Part shown: positions 47,927-59,275 of the stretch, piece by piece | Layout of the letters: every line of letters begins with the position of its first letter | Numbering within the stretch: position 1 is the first letter of the stretch | Assembly (NCBI GenBank): GCA_030278955.1 | Contig: JAOANR010000004.1 | Span: 19,025,248 to 19,089,247 of the forward strand | From: Hygrophila difformis | Taxonomy: Eukaryota > Streptophyta > Magnoliopsida > Lamiales > Acanthaceae | DNA: 64,000 nucleotides | Direction: 5' to 3' | Notes under the pieces: generated by a model | What the model saw: only the letters and a program-made list of their open reading frames with translations | What the model was told of the DNA's origin: nothing | The model's database searches: none | Translations under genes and position numbers: made by a program

Positions 47927-47954
47927 GATTCTCACGAAAAATACAACTTTAGAT

Positions 47955-48826
47955 TGTTGGGGGATTTTCGCAGTATGTGGATATGGGAATCAAAATAGGA
48001 AGAACTTGGATAATCAATTGGATCGTGTGTAGAACACTTTCCTAAAGTTGTATTTTGCCTCTGCAAATCATCTTTGGGATAATCCAAAAGAGCACTCTAA
48101 TTTCGAAAGAAATAAGAGAACTGGCTTAGAGGATTGCTGAATTATTGTATTTGTAGTGTTTTCGTGTTTCTTATATATTTTCTTGTGTTTATGAATTTTG
48201 CAGGAATTCATATTTGTAGAGGATGAATGCAGTAGAAATTGGAAAGATACAACCAATTATGAATGGGTGCAATTTTTTAAATTCAAATTTGAATTTGAAT
48301 TTCAAGTTCAAATTTAAATTCAAATCAGAGTTGAAATCAAATTTCAAATTCAATTGCTGATAGTTAAATTATCCAGCAATAAGAATTTAAATTAGTCATG
48401 ACCATGACTAAATACCCCCCACATAACCATTTTTTTTTTAAAAAAATACCCCACATAACTGCATAAAAAAAGACAAAAGAAATTCCAGCAAACCACATTG
48501 ATCATAGTCATGACCATGAGTAAACATATTCTCCCTTGCTGGATTGAAAGACAAATTAAATGACATTACAACAACCTATATCAGACTTAGTCATGGTCAT
48601 GACTAAATCATAGGCAGCTTGTTGTCCTTCTTAATCTTCCACATCTTTTCATATATCTCTCAATTCATTCCTCTTGACCTCTCGCTAGGTCATCCTTTGT
48701 CGTAGCGGCTTATGTGAGTGTGCATTCCGCACCTCCTAACCCACATTATAGCTCGACTACAACATAAGCCAAACTTTAGTAAATCCAATTACACCACAAT
48801 ACATTATGACACTAAAATCATCAACA
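47955..48826 (-). repeat. Copia right LTR (5' LTR), 872 bp
   Basis: Copy of 42550-43419. On the minus strand it is followed by ATCTAAAGTTGTATTTTTCG and then the gag ATG. There is no tRNA-iMet type primer site (no TGGTATCAGAG), unlike E1 and E2. Confidence 0.92.
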
Positions 48827-49025
48827 TACATAACCGGACAACAAACGCCATCACCAGAAAACTAAAACCAACAACTAGGAAAGGAAACTCAAAACACATA
48901 CGAACTGATAACAATGTAGATGTCAACTGAGGAGAGCTTATCGAGCTGGTGAGGCCAGTGGGAGTGCTCATGTAATTGGATTATTATAGAATTTGATGCT
49001 CTATGTGAGTACTAACTTTTTACTA
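48827..49025. other. Spacer right of the Copia element
   Basis: No gene or repeat recognised; continues the interrupted spacer of 42190-42549. Confidence 0.5.
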
Positions 49026-49260
49026 CTCCCTCCGTTCAGTTTTAGTTGTCCCTTTCAATAACCAAAATATGAATGAATTAACTTATAAATTTCTATTTTT
49101 ACCCCCACCCAAGCCATTTCATAATAAATATCAAGAAATAGCATTTATGTAAAATAAAGGGCAATATAGTAAAAATATAACGTAACTACCTAAAAATGAC
49201 AACTATTGTAGAACACTTTTTCATCTATAAAAAACTATTATTTTGGAACGAGGGAGGGAG
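49026..49260. mobile_element. Stowaway MITE upstream of WLIM1
   Basis: Starts CTCCCTCCGTTC and ends GGAACGAGGGAGGGAG, flanked by TA on both sides (49024-49025, 49261-49262), as expected for Tc1/Mariner-derived Stowaway elements. Inner inverted similarity (TTTAGTTGTC / GACAACTATT) supports it. 235 bp. It ends about 225 bases before the WLIM1 TATA box. Confidence 0.88.
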
Positions 49261-49483
49261 TATATTCTGAACAATTAAATCCATAAAAAATTCTATTCAA
49301 AATATTAATGTAAGCCGCCAAAAGAATTAAACCGGTGCCAATTAATAAGGGAAGTTGCAGTATTGTAATTTTCAAACATGTGAAAAACAAAAAATCAAGT
49401 GCAGCCTCAAGCAGCTGGATAGGCAGAGAGGCACAAGTCAAAATAGCAACCGACGTGGCGATGTGTTTCCAGCGTAGAATATT

Positions 49484-49493
49484 TATATATATA
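49484..49493 (+). promoter_or_regulatory. TATA box of WLIM1
   Basis: TATATATATA (within ATTTATATATATACTG) followed 20-45 bases later by a CT-rich stretch (CTCTCTAATTCTCTCTCTGT), a common start-site context in plants. A GACGTGGC motif (ACGT core) lies about 30 bases upstream (near 49451). About 450 bases separate it from the start codon; a 5' untranslated intron may begin at the GTATGC donor at 49708, with an uncertain acceptor just before the ATG. Confidence 0.6.
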
Positions 49494-49943
49494 CTGATTT
49501 TGTTCCCTTCTCTCTAATTCTCTCTCTGTCTGCCATAATCATTAGTCTCCACTCTCCACCACCTCCCCATTTTTCTGCGCTGCCGGGATTCGATTCTTTC
49601 TCCCTTCTCCTCATATAGATCCAAATCCAACATTCCTAACCAATTCTTGCTTCTCCCAAATCTCAATTCGTTCAAAACTTTGGTTCAAATAACTTTCTTC
49701 TCCCAAGGTATGCTTTTTTTGACCAAATGGGTTTTGTATTTTGATTCAAAGGCAGGCATAAACTTTTTCAATGTGGATTCTGGTATTTTAGTCGTAGATC
49801 GGTTGGTACGGTTGAGAATTTTCAACTGGGTCTACAGATTACTGATCGCCTGTTGGGTTTGTCACAGTTGGGATTTGCTTATTTTTGGAAGGCCAGATCT
49901 GATTATGTTTGTTTGTCTGAATTGAAAAAGGGATAAGTGGAAC

Positions 49944-51886
49944 ATGTCGTTTATTGGGACGCAGCAGAAATGCAAGGCCTGTGAGAAGACAGTTTATCCA
50001 GTGGAGCTTTTGTCTGCTGATGGGATTAACTACCATAAGTCTTGTTTCAAATGCTCCCATTGCAAAGGAACCCTTAAGGTGTTTTCTTGTAGACTTTTTT
50101 TTATTAATTATTGCTTTTCTGAACAGCCTTTGGATCCATATTTCATTCTTGTGCTGTGATCTTCACTTGGCGGAGAATGGAGATTTGTTCATTTTATCTT
50201 CTTGTATTTACTAGTTTTTTGGATTGGAATTTGGAATGATTCCCTTATTTTTCAAAAGATGGATTCATGTTTTTCTTGCATTCGGAATTTTATTCCACTG
50301 TGTTTTAGTTATGTGGTTGATTTCTTATTGATGAGTAAAAATTTGGTGTGGTTTAACTTTATTAGTGGAGTATGTGTTTCTAGGATTTTGTTTTTCTTTG
50401 AGTCTGAGATATTCATTGACATGTTTGTTAAATGGGCCTTGTTTTTGCTCTACATTGTTGCTGACGCTCGCAGCTGATAAGCATGTTGAAAGTTATTAAT
50501 ATCTTGTTGGAAATGATCAGAAGATTTGGATCTCATGTTTGGACATCTTTTAATTGGAGAAGACTAATGTAGTTCAAGTGATTGAGTAATATTGTTTGAT
50601 ATCTAAAGGGTCACATGCGCTTGTGATTTTCTAATTATAATTCATAAGCTTTGTTTCCTTTTTACTCAGCTGAGCAATTACTCATCGATGGAGGGTGTGC
50701 TGTACTGTAAGCCACATTATGAGCAGCTCTTTAAAGAGGCCGGCAATTTCAGCAAGAACTTTCAATCCCGTATGCCCATGAAGAACTCACTTTTCCTCTT
50801 TTGTTTAGAAAATTATGTTTTCGTATTATGAGTTGATTGTAATTTTGTGCAGCAATCAAGTCGGCTGAAAAGTTGACTCCAGAGCTGGTAAGAATTGCCA
50901 TTAATGTGCATTCTATAGAATCTTAGGCCTTTTACTTTGCCGTACTCTAACTGACTTTTATCTCTTGAAATATGTAGACAAGATCACCTAGCAAAGCTGC
51001 AGGAATGTTTTCTGGGACACAAGATAAATGTGCTACATGTGGAAAAACAGCTTATCCACTAGAGAAGGTATTGAACTATTGTTATAAAGTTAAGATCATT
51101 TACTTCTACACTCTCCTTTCCACATTTGATAATGAAATTCAGCTTTGAAGCTGTAGGTGATGATTGGATTGTCCTTCATTTACTTATGAAGCTCTACAAA
51201 TTTCATTAGCATTGGAATTTTCCTTTATTGTATTGAATTTCGAATATGACAATACAAAACCATACACCATTCTTTCTTGCACAACTGTGTGGAAGATATT
51301 GTAGCTTCATTTATACATATTTCGAGCAGTGGAAATGGAATTGGTTGGTGTATCTTGCTTTCTGCTCTAGAACAGCAGAAATTGAGAGATTGAGAATGTA
51401 CTGTGGTTAATCTAAAATTGTGCAATGGTTAAGAACCTCGCTGCTATGTGGAATTACTTGATCTGGTATCGCATTATACGAAACAAATTTTGTTTCTGAA
51501 GTTCTAGTTAGATCTGTGTCATGCTTTCTTTGATACTTTATGCTTAGATTCACAGAACTGTTGACTATTTCGATTGACAAATGCACAAAGGAAACCTCGT
51601 TTCATTTTCTAAAATGTATGGACTCACTTTCCTGCTTTGGAGTTTTATATATGAAGGTGGGTTCAACTATACATTTCAGGTAACTGTGGAGAACCAGAGC
51701 TACCACAAATCCTGTTTCAAGTGTTCCCACGGCGGATGCTCGCTGTCCCCCTCCAACTATGCTGCTCTTGATGGGATTTTATACTGCAAACCCCACTTTT
51801 CCCAACTTTTCAAGGAAAAGGGGAGCTACAACCATTTAATCAAGTCTGCATCAATTAAACGCACGGCTGCTGTTCCGGAATCATGA
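49944..51886 (+). CDS. WLIM1: LIM domain-containing protein WLIM1, 188 aa, 5 coding exons
   Basis: Exons 49944-50078, 50670-50769, 50853-50887, 50978-51067, 51680-51886; all GT-AG and the frame is kept throughout. The start MSFIGTQQKC is the family's usual one. Two LIM zinc-binding domains: LIM1 with C10, C13, H31, C34, C37, C40, C58, H61; LIM2 with C108, C111, H129, C132, C135, C140, C156, H159. They are joined by a spacer (KSAEKLTPELTRSPSKAAGM), with a short basic tail (KSASIKRTAAVPES). Length and exon pattern match plant two-LIM proteins. These bundle actin filaments in the cytoplasm and also enter the nucleus, where some bind PAL-box promoters of phenylpropanoid genes (family knowledge). 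All zinc ligands are present; no damage is seen. The 3' flank to about 52250 is likely untranslated. Confidence 0.95.
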
Positions 51887-52419
51887 ACACTGACAACAGG
51901 AGGTACCTATTGCCTGATTCTTAAACTAGGCACATTTAGTTGTTACTATGCCTGTTGATGCCTGCAGGATTGACTAGTGACTGCTACATGTGCGTATCTG
52001 TGTGGGTGTGATTTTTCCTTGTTTGGGTTTTTATCTTTCATCTTCATTTCCCTGTAAAACTTGCAATTAAGATGTGCTTTTCTGAAGTGTTCTTGGGACT
52101 AATGTTTTAACATGCAATTTGTGGGATGCTAAAATTTCCCATCTTTGCCTAAAATGGTAGTATGGTGTTAATATTTGATAGTTTTGCATTTCCCACTTAA
52201 CTTATTCTTGTCTGTTAGATTTTGTAACTTTGGTTAAAACCTGATAGAAAATTTGCTCCACACATGCTGGGAGCCCAATATGGACAGACCAATCACCATC
52301 ACAGAAGCTACTACTAAAAAAAATAAAAAAAGAAAAAAGAAAAGAACCGCAAAGATTTGAATGAATGTGAAACTATAGAGCATGTTACGATTCTTGTTTA
52401 AAAGTGTGCCCCTGTCTTC

Positions 52420-53035
52420 CACAAATTCAGCAGAAGATCTTCAATAAGCTACCAAGATGATGAGAACAAGGCTGCAGAATGAAATGAAACCAAAGGTTAA
52501 ATTTGCTCCCAAGCCTTTGGTTATAATCCAAACCAGGTCTCTCACCAAACTCTCCAATTCTAGGGAAGATTTGGTGGCGGAGATGGAAAGGATACAAGCA
52601 AGTCTATGAAAAACTGAAATTATAGGTTAAAAAAGATGGTTGTATCATCCCAAGTTGAAAGCATCAGGCATAGGAGGTGTTAAATGGATGGGGAACTGCC
52701 AAACATAAACCAATGGTTCCTGGTATCTCAGGCGGTCATAGACATTATAGTTCTTGCCCAAGCCGTAATTTCAGAATGGACGATATGCAGCTCTACCAAC
52801 GCCCGAAGCGTACACCGCTCTGTATGGCCTGGTACATGCAGTGGATCAGCCACGTGAAGTGGCTAACCAGTGTGCACCTCCAGTTCCAGTGCCCACTGGA
52901 CCATTAAAGTGCAGCCTGAACTCTTTTCAGGATCATTTTCTGTAGGGCTGTGTCGCGCAGGCAAAATGGCCATGTTGGTGTGCCTGATGCCTACGGCACT
53001 GTGCTCGTGCGACTTCCTTCTAGGTTCGTAACAAT
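52420..53035 (+). pseudogene. Unrecognised coding-like relic
   Basis: Less AT-rich than its surroundings with short open pieces in all three plus frames, for example RYAALPTPEAYTALYGLVHA (near 52785) and, in another frame, NGHVGVPDAYGTVLVRLPSR (near 52970). The pieces have protein-like composition and succeed each other with frame changes, as in a decayed, possibly processed, gene copy. I do not recognise the family. Confidence 0.35.
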
Positions 53036-53044
53036 GGGAAAATG

Positions 53045-53095
53045 TAGAGATTTTTTTATATTATTATTATTATTATTATATATATATATTTTTTT
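53045..53095. repeat. ATT/AT microsatellite
   Basis: TTATTATTATTATTATTA followed by TATATATATA and a T run. Confidence 0.9.
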
Positions 53096-53914
53096 AATTC
53101 TCAAACTAAGAGCTGAGTCAAAGTAACAAACAACAAATGAAAAGGAGTACATAGTTATCAACTTTACAATTGTGGTTCCGCTTGTTGAAGGATGGTTAGT
53201 ATGATATGATAGTTCAATCCCCATAGATATTTTAAGCTTCTATCATGCATCATGTATGATGATTAATGTACGAGTATTATAGGGATATTTGATACTGGTA
53301 TTTGGTTTTACAGTGTGGTGTATGATACTAGAATTTACTCCAACAGATATCCCATCCGGTACACAACTGCCTAGGCCCTAGAGTAAATTAGTAGAGTAAT
53401 GTTTTGGTCACGAACAATCCAACTGTAAACCAAAGCAAGCATAAAAACTAAAAACTAAAATGGAAAGAATCATATCATCATATATCATATGAACCTAATA
53501 AATTGAAATCATCGAAAACTCACCTGAACATGTTTGTCTCTAACTAATCCTATGTCGACGGATTTAAATTATTTCCTTAAAACAAAACAATTTTCATAAG
53601 AAAAAATAAACAATTAAATAAAGGAAATGACAAAGAATGATTTCCCTTAGAGAACCCAAAACTGGGAAAAATCAAATTCCTTGAGACTTATTAAAATTTC
53701 TATTCTTAACTAATCGTGTGTTTGTCTACAGGATGTGTTAAAGCCTCGTCTGTCCGTGGTTTCCGAGCTGAAAAAGGTGAAGGTCATCAGGCGATATCAG
53801 ATCGACTCATCAACTGCATAAACCATACTAAATGAAAATACCTCATTTCAAAGGTGTGCCTCACCGGGTTAGTAGATGGATATTGCACTTGATGCTTTTC
53901 AGAATATTTTACCG
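53096..53914. other. Spacer between WLIM1 region and translocator gene
   Basis: Mostly AT-rich; probably includes the 3' untranslated region of the minus-strand translocator. No gene seen. Confidence 0.5.
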
Positions 53915-56152
53915 TCATTTGCTACGTTTCTTAGCTTCACTGTAAAGGACAACACCGATCACAGTCAATGTATACCCGAGCATTCCTGTAACTGACACAG
54001 GATTTCTGAATATCAATATTGAGACCACTACAGCTACGGCACCTTTTGCATTTCCAAGGACCTGGAAAAATTTCCAATTATGTTATAGAGGGAATTGTGA
54101 GCCATTGTTCATTTTCAGCGTGTCATGTGCAGCAGTGAACATAAATAATTGCAGCATTTAATGAGGAGTGTTATCAAAATTAAAAGATGACAGCATTCAC
54201 AATTAATGTACTGTCGTGTGCACAAAGGAAAGATGGGATTATTCCCACCCCCAATTCTTGTATTTTCCATTCATCTATGACAAAAGTGGAAAATGGATCC
54301 AATAGACCAATACGTATATTATCATCAGCTAAAAAACTTAAAAATCAACAATGTTTATACATAAAAGAAGGGTGTTTTCTGGAGTGACATTGTAGACTAA
54401 TCAATATGATATATTGGAGATAAAGAATGCCACCAAGAAAACTAGCAGCAGTAATACATTGCAAGAACGCAGTTATATAAGTATTATATATAGGCATTGT
54501 GTCCATAAATGTAGTAGTTATTTATGACCAAATTCCAAACTAATGGTGCCAGCAAAATATTTTGAGGCAATTGAGAGTGATCCTTGACTGACATCATGAC
54601 CGAAACTAGATTTGAAAGATTCTGCTCACAGTATAGATGTTCTCGTTCAACAATTGGAACTGAAAAGAATCATTTTTGGATCTATTGTATCCGAAAAAAG
54701 TGAGTAGCTCCCCTGCTTTTGCTACATTTCTTGACATTCATCCCATGATACAGGTTACCGTAACATAAGCTTAGGAATTGGGATATAGAGTGGATAAATC
54801 AATGAGAAGATAATCTCTTGGTATATTACTAAAGTTTATGTTTGATTCCACAAATTTGAATTCATTACCCAGCATTCATGCTCATTCATATATTGCAGAG
54901 CAAAACAAAAAATAAAGTTAAAATAAATTAGATAATAACTACTAGCAATGGAACAAGAATCAAGAAGTACCTGAAGCGTTAGAGCACTGGTGTGCTTCGT
55001 GACCAAAAAGTTGGTCAAATTTACAAAATATGCAAGTGCGGAATTGAACAGCAGCAACCAGATAATACTGATATCTTCCTGTGCTAATGCCATGGTGATA
55101 CCAACAACATTTTCCTCCATATAAATTGTTGCAGGAAGTAGTAATATAACAGCTATAGGAGCCATGTACAGGAGCAGGTTCATAGAATTCAGCTTTTCCC
55201 TTCAAGAAACAAATATACATTTCGCTAAACATCTCATTCTATCTACTGGGCAAGACACGAACCTCTGTAATACTACTAAAATAAATGATATTGCATGACA
55301 ATGTAGAAGTCTTACGCCTCAGAAGAAAGCAAAAGCCCCTGCACCACTGATTTGAGCGCCCTCGCTGCCGTTGCACTTATGCACATGATAAATCCAAATA
55401 AATGGAAACTTGGCTCACCCTAACATTAACAGCACGACAAGCAAGAATCAGAGAAATGAAACTAACATAATCTATAATTCTATATCGAAGCCAGAGTTAT
55501 TATCCACGCAATACTTGAATTCCTCTAATGTCAGGCTAATTGATTAACACTTGCTGACAAAAGGAACATAAATCTTGGACAGCAAGGGAATCGCATTATC
55601 AAGAAAATTCGTTATAACTGATCACAACCAAATAAGCACCAATAAAGAACGTCCACGAAAGCAAAAATACCACAATATTTATTCATTCAAGCATACCCCA
55701 CTAGCAATGATGACACCAGTAACAACTGGGATCAAAGTGATATAAGTGAGCCAAGCTTCTCTGTTGAATGTCATCAAATATGCAAAAACAGCGGTGAAGA
55801 AAGGCGTGGTGGCGCCAATAGCCTGATTGAAACTAACGGGCAGATACTTAAGCGAAATGTTGCCGCTAACGACTGAGGTGCAGAAGATCATACTGAGAGC
55901 GGTTATCTTCATGAGCTGGACCCTAGATCGTATGATCTGCAATGGGACCATCTTCATCCAAGCGATGGCGAAGTAGCTAAGCAAGGAGCAGGCCGTCATG
56001 TGGCACATTGTCAAGAAAATAGGGTATCTGAATCCATAATTGCTCAACAAATACTTGTTGAGCAGCAAAACCCCAATGTTGGACGAATACCACGCCGTAA
56101 CGAGCCCGATCGTGAATAGCCGACCCGAAGAGGGAGACTTTGAGGCGGACAT
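53915..56152 (-). CDS. Probable sugar-phosphate/phosphate (nucleotide-sugar) translocator, TPT/NST family, 311 aa, 4 exons
   Basis: Exons (minus) 55697-56152, 55316-55419, 54971-55199, 53915-54061; GT-AG introns and an open frame of 312 codons. Start [18 protein letters not shown], end [10 protein letters not shown], a basic lysine-rich tail typical of Golgi/ER members. Hydrophobic helices throughout (about ten expected), with family motifs [96 protein letters not shown]. It resembles the Arabidopsis At3g11320/At5g05820 type, whose substrate I do not know. Family members exchange a nucleotide sugar or sugar phosphate for a nucleotide monophosphate or phosphate. Alternative: a related UDP-pentose carrier. 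Confidence 0.92.
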
Positions 56153-56633
56153 CGTACAAACGCCGAATTGATTCGAATAATTAAAAAAATTTAGTATATG
56201 CGAAAAATGACAAGGAACAAAACTGAGGCAGGAAATGGACGAATTGAATCAAGTCCGTTTATAATATTAATAAATTGCAGAAGAGGGATGAGTATCCAGC
56301 AACAAATTGAGGGAGGATGAATTGGGGATTAAAAGGGGATGGGAATCGCAGCGGGATCTCAGGGTTAGATGCAGCATTTGGGTAAATTAATGAGATGCAT
56401 CATCTGCATTCTACATTCTGATCGACCCACCATGAACTCCTCCTCCCAGAAATTTCTTGGAGAAACAATCGTGTCGAAGGCCTTGAAAGGGTGACAAGGA
56501 TGAGGGAATGGAGGGAAGAGGAAAAGAAGGCAAGGTGCAATTGTAAATTGCAAAATGGGGTCGAGAGAAACTGTTGGAGTATTTGAGGATGATGACGTAA
56601 TGCGACCCCTGTGGCCGGCGATTTGGTTCCTCT
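56153..56633. other. Upstream region of the translocator gene
   Basis: Presumed promoter and 5' untranslated region on the minus strand. GA-rich stretches at 56500-56530. I see no clear TATA box; the open frames here (56365-56674) are probably chance. Confidence 0.5.
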
Positions 56634-57252
56634 ACAGCTGATGAAAAATACCGAATATATTGTATACCGTACATATCATATCGAAAAATATCGAGAATAC
56701 TAAAATTTTTAGTATGCCGTAGTTTTCGGTACCGTAGAAATTCGGTATGGTAACGGTATAGATTTTTCTATACCGCGGTATACCGTTACCGTACCGAACT
56801 TCGGTATATACCCGCGGGTATCGGTATGTTGGTATATACCCAAGGCTCGGTATATCGGTATATACCGAACCTTACCAAAAAACATACCTAATTTACATAA
56901 TTTTATGTATTTAACCCTATATATCGGTATGTCGGTATGTACCAAATGTTCGGTATGTCGGTATATACCGAGACACCAGTTTGTCGGCATGTACCAAAGG
57001 TTCGGTATGTCGGTATATACCGCGATACCGGTACGTCGGTATGTACTGAAGGTTCGGTATATCGGCATATACCCAACTACCGAAAAGTCGATATGGTAAC
57101 GGTATGAAATATTTTCATATTTTCGGTATCCGAACTTCGGCATACCGAAGGCTTCGGTACGGTATCGGTATGAAATTTCTCATACCGTAAATTTCTGTAC
57201 GGTATACGGTATGGCGAAAAAATTTTGGTATATCATACCGACCCACCCCCTA
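56634..57252. mobile_element. hAT-like element built of CGGTAT/ATACCG repeats, 619 bp
   Basis: Flanked by GTTCCTCT (56626-56633) and GTTCCCCT (57253-57260), an 8-bp target duplication with one mismatch. The right end, read outward-in, is TAGGGGGTGGGTCGGTATG, a hAT-style end; the left end has decayed. The inside is dozens of CGGTATNT and ATATACCG motifs in both directions, so both strands give long repetitive open frames (for example 56709-57143) that are not genes. Confidence 0.7.
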
Positions 57253-57337
57253 GTTCCCCTGCTTGGCATTAAGAATACCATTATCCATGAGTCATACTTT
57301 ATCAATAACCATCCAATTATCTAACCATAATATTATA

Positions 57338-57596
57338 CTTCCTTCGTTTTTTAAATATAGCTACGTTTGTGAATTGGACACTATTCACACAAATACTTTA
57401 ATTTGAAGTTTTATCATAGTTATAAAAAGTTAAAATATAGCCAAGTGAGATCTTATTAGATTCATCTCATATTGCAGTTTATAAATCAAATTTTTGGAAT
57501 TTTTACTTGTACCGATTATGAGTTATTAATGATTTTAAATGTGCATTGAACTGCATGCTGGGTGGGTCCGTAGCAAACAAAAAAAACAGATGAAGT
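57338..57596. mobile_element. Stowaway-like MITE in duplicated segment, first
   Basis: Starts CTTCCTTCGTTTTTTAAATA and ends AAAAAACAGATGAAG. Copy B of the segment lacks it (AATATTATATATATTACTTT is continuous there), which gives its limits to within a few bases. Related inside to the units at 13270 and 57778. Confidence 0.65.
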
Positions 57597-57777
57597 ATAT
57601 AATTATTTTAATTTATACAATTTTAAACCATGTTGAAATATAAAAGAATTAATGTATCAAAAATATAAAATATTTATCTTATTTATAAAGAATAAAAAAT
57701 CTAAAATATTAGTATATGTTTTATTTATTTTTATTTTAAAATGAGTTAAATATATCAAAAAATTGATATATTATGTA

Positions 57778-58025
57778 CGTCCTCCGTTTCTAATTAATTG
57801 ATACGGATGGTGTTTTGTTATTATTTATTGACTAACTTTAATTCGATTTTTTCATACAATTATATAGTCAATTAAGATATTGTTGAACTCGTTTAATAGT
57901 ATGGATTTAGAATATTAAATTTTCATAATTTTTACTCGTATGAAATTTGAGTTATTAAGGATTAAATGCGTACTGGATTGCGTGAAATGTGGGTCTGTGA
58001 CAATTAAAAAGGAACGTAGGAAATG
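57778..58025. mobile_element. Stowaway-like MITE in duplicated segment, second
   Basis: Starts CGTCCTCCGTTTCTAATTAA and ends GGAACGTAGGAAATG, which are inverted repeats of each other with a few changes. Copy B reads straight through (ATTATGTATTTAATAAAAAT), so the empty site is visible. Confidence 0.7.
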
Positions 58026-58342
58026 TTTAACAAAAATATAATAAGAGTGGTCTCTATTTGTAGAGAATGAAAAATTATAAAATATGGTATATTTTTATTT
58101 TAAAATATAAAAATACAATAATTTTAATGGGATTTTTTTAAAATTTTAGTTTACCAATGGAAATGCGACAAATATCCACATCCCATTGGCCAAAGGAGAT
58201 GAGACCAAGTGGTCTCATTAATTTTTTGGTCTATCTATAACAATGACCACCCCAACCACCCAACCATCTAACCATTTCAGTATTTAATTAATTTCTCTCT
58301 CCTCCAACTCATCAATATCTACCCCAATCCAACCACCTCAAT

Positions 58343-58793
58343 TTTACATACTTTATCAATAACCACCCAACCATAATATTATATATATTACTTTAATTTA
58401 TACAATTTTAAATTATGTTGAAATATAAAAAAAATTAATGTATAAAAAAATATAAAATATTTTACCTTATTTATGAAGAATAAAATCTGAAATATTAATA
58501 TATGTTTTATTTATTTATTATTTCATATAAATTTTAAAATGGGTTAAATATATCAAAATTGATATATTATGTATTTAATAAAAATATAGAATGAGTGGTC
58601 TCTATTTGTAGAGAATGAAAAATTATAAAATTTGGTATATTTTTCATTTTTTATTATTTTAAAATATAAAAGATATAATAATTTTAATGTTATTGTTTAG
58701 AAATTTTAGTTGACCAATGGGAAGGAGACAAATGTCTCCATCCCATTGGCCAAGGGAGAGAGACTCAATGGTATCATTTGTATTTTGGTCGAC
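58343..58793. repeat. Duplicated segment, copy B (empty site)
   Basis: About 450 bases, counterpart of copy A without MITEs. It ends with a hairpin (CCAATGGGAAGGAGACA ... TGTCTCCATCCCATTGG at about 58714-58750). Confidence 0.75.
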
Positions 58794-59104
58794 CATGGTT
58801 GGGTTGGCAATGCACATTTAATATTTTTTTTTTTTTCAAAATAGTGATGTGGAGGTTGGGACTTCACACCAAAGCTCATTGATAGAGCTAGTCTAAGGGT
58901 TGGGGACCAAGGATTGTGGGATCATGAATAAAGTTGGTCTACGGCCAGCATGTGCTCTAGACAAACCTTCACATTCAGATTACAGTATTTTTTTTTGGCA
59001 TAGCTAGATTATAGTATTTAGACGGTCTAGATTAGTTAAGGGTAAGATATTAAATTAATAAATTCATTTTATAGTAAAAAACATTTTCTTTTAAATATTT
59101 AGTC

Positions 59105-59275
59105 CTTGTTTTTAGGAAATATTAATACTCATAAATTGACAAAGGTGTGTGGGAGCTCAAGCCATACAAATTACATAGGGGAATAAAGGAGAGGGATATA
59201 GGACCAGATGAGAATCGAACTCCAACCATGAAATTAAATATTATGAGACATAACCACTAGGTTAAGTCTTCATTC
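59105..59275 (-). mobile_element. tRNA-derived SINE-like element
   Basis: Minus strand: box A-like TTAACCTAGTGGTTA (59251-59265) and box B-like GGAGTTCGATTCTC (59210-59223) at tRNA spacing, followed by a non-tRNA body (TTTGTATGGCTTGAGCTCCC). It does not fold as a full tRNA. Ends and target duplication not found. Confidence 0.5.

Larger units (their letters stand above)
42550..48826 (-). mobile_element. Ty1/Copia retrotransposon, complete but mutated, 6.3 kb
   Basis: Two LTRs (42550-43419 and 47955-48826), both TGTTGGGG...ATCAACA. Flanks TAGAT (42545-42549) and TACAT (48827-48831): 5-bp target duplication with one mismatch. Minus-strand order gag, protease, integrase, RT, RNase H (integrase before RT) is the Copia order. 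The polyprotein frame has several stops and frameshifts but the C-terminal RT-RNase H part is intact over 417 codons. Confidence 0.92.
57288..58236. repeat. Duplicated segment, copy A (carries two MITEs)
   Basis: Shares with copy B (58343-58793) the successive blocks CATACTTTATCAATAACC, TTTAATTTATACAATTTTAA, GTTAAATATATCAAA, GTGGTCTCTATTTGTAGAGA, CATCCCATTGGCCAA. Unlike copy B it is interrupted by MITEs at 57338-57596 and 57778-58025. Confidence 0.75.

Noticed and set aside
56709..57143. 144-codon Tyr/Ile-rich ORF
   Set aside because: It is a translation of CGGTAT repeats in a hAT-like element; the other strand gives a similar ORF.
59200..59275. A tRNA gene on the minus strand
   Set aside because: Box A and box B are present but the acceptor and anticodon stems do not form; it fits a SINE head better.
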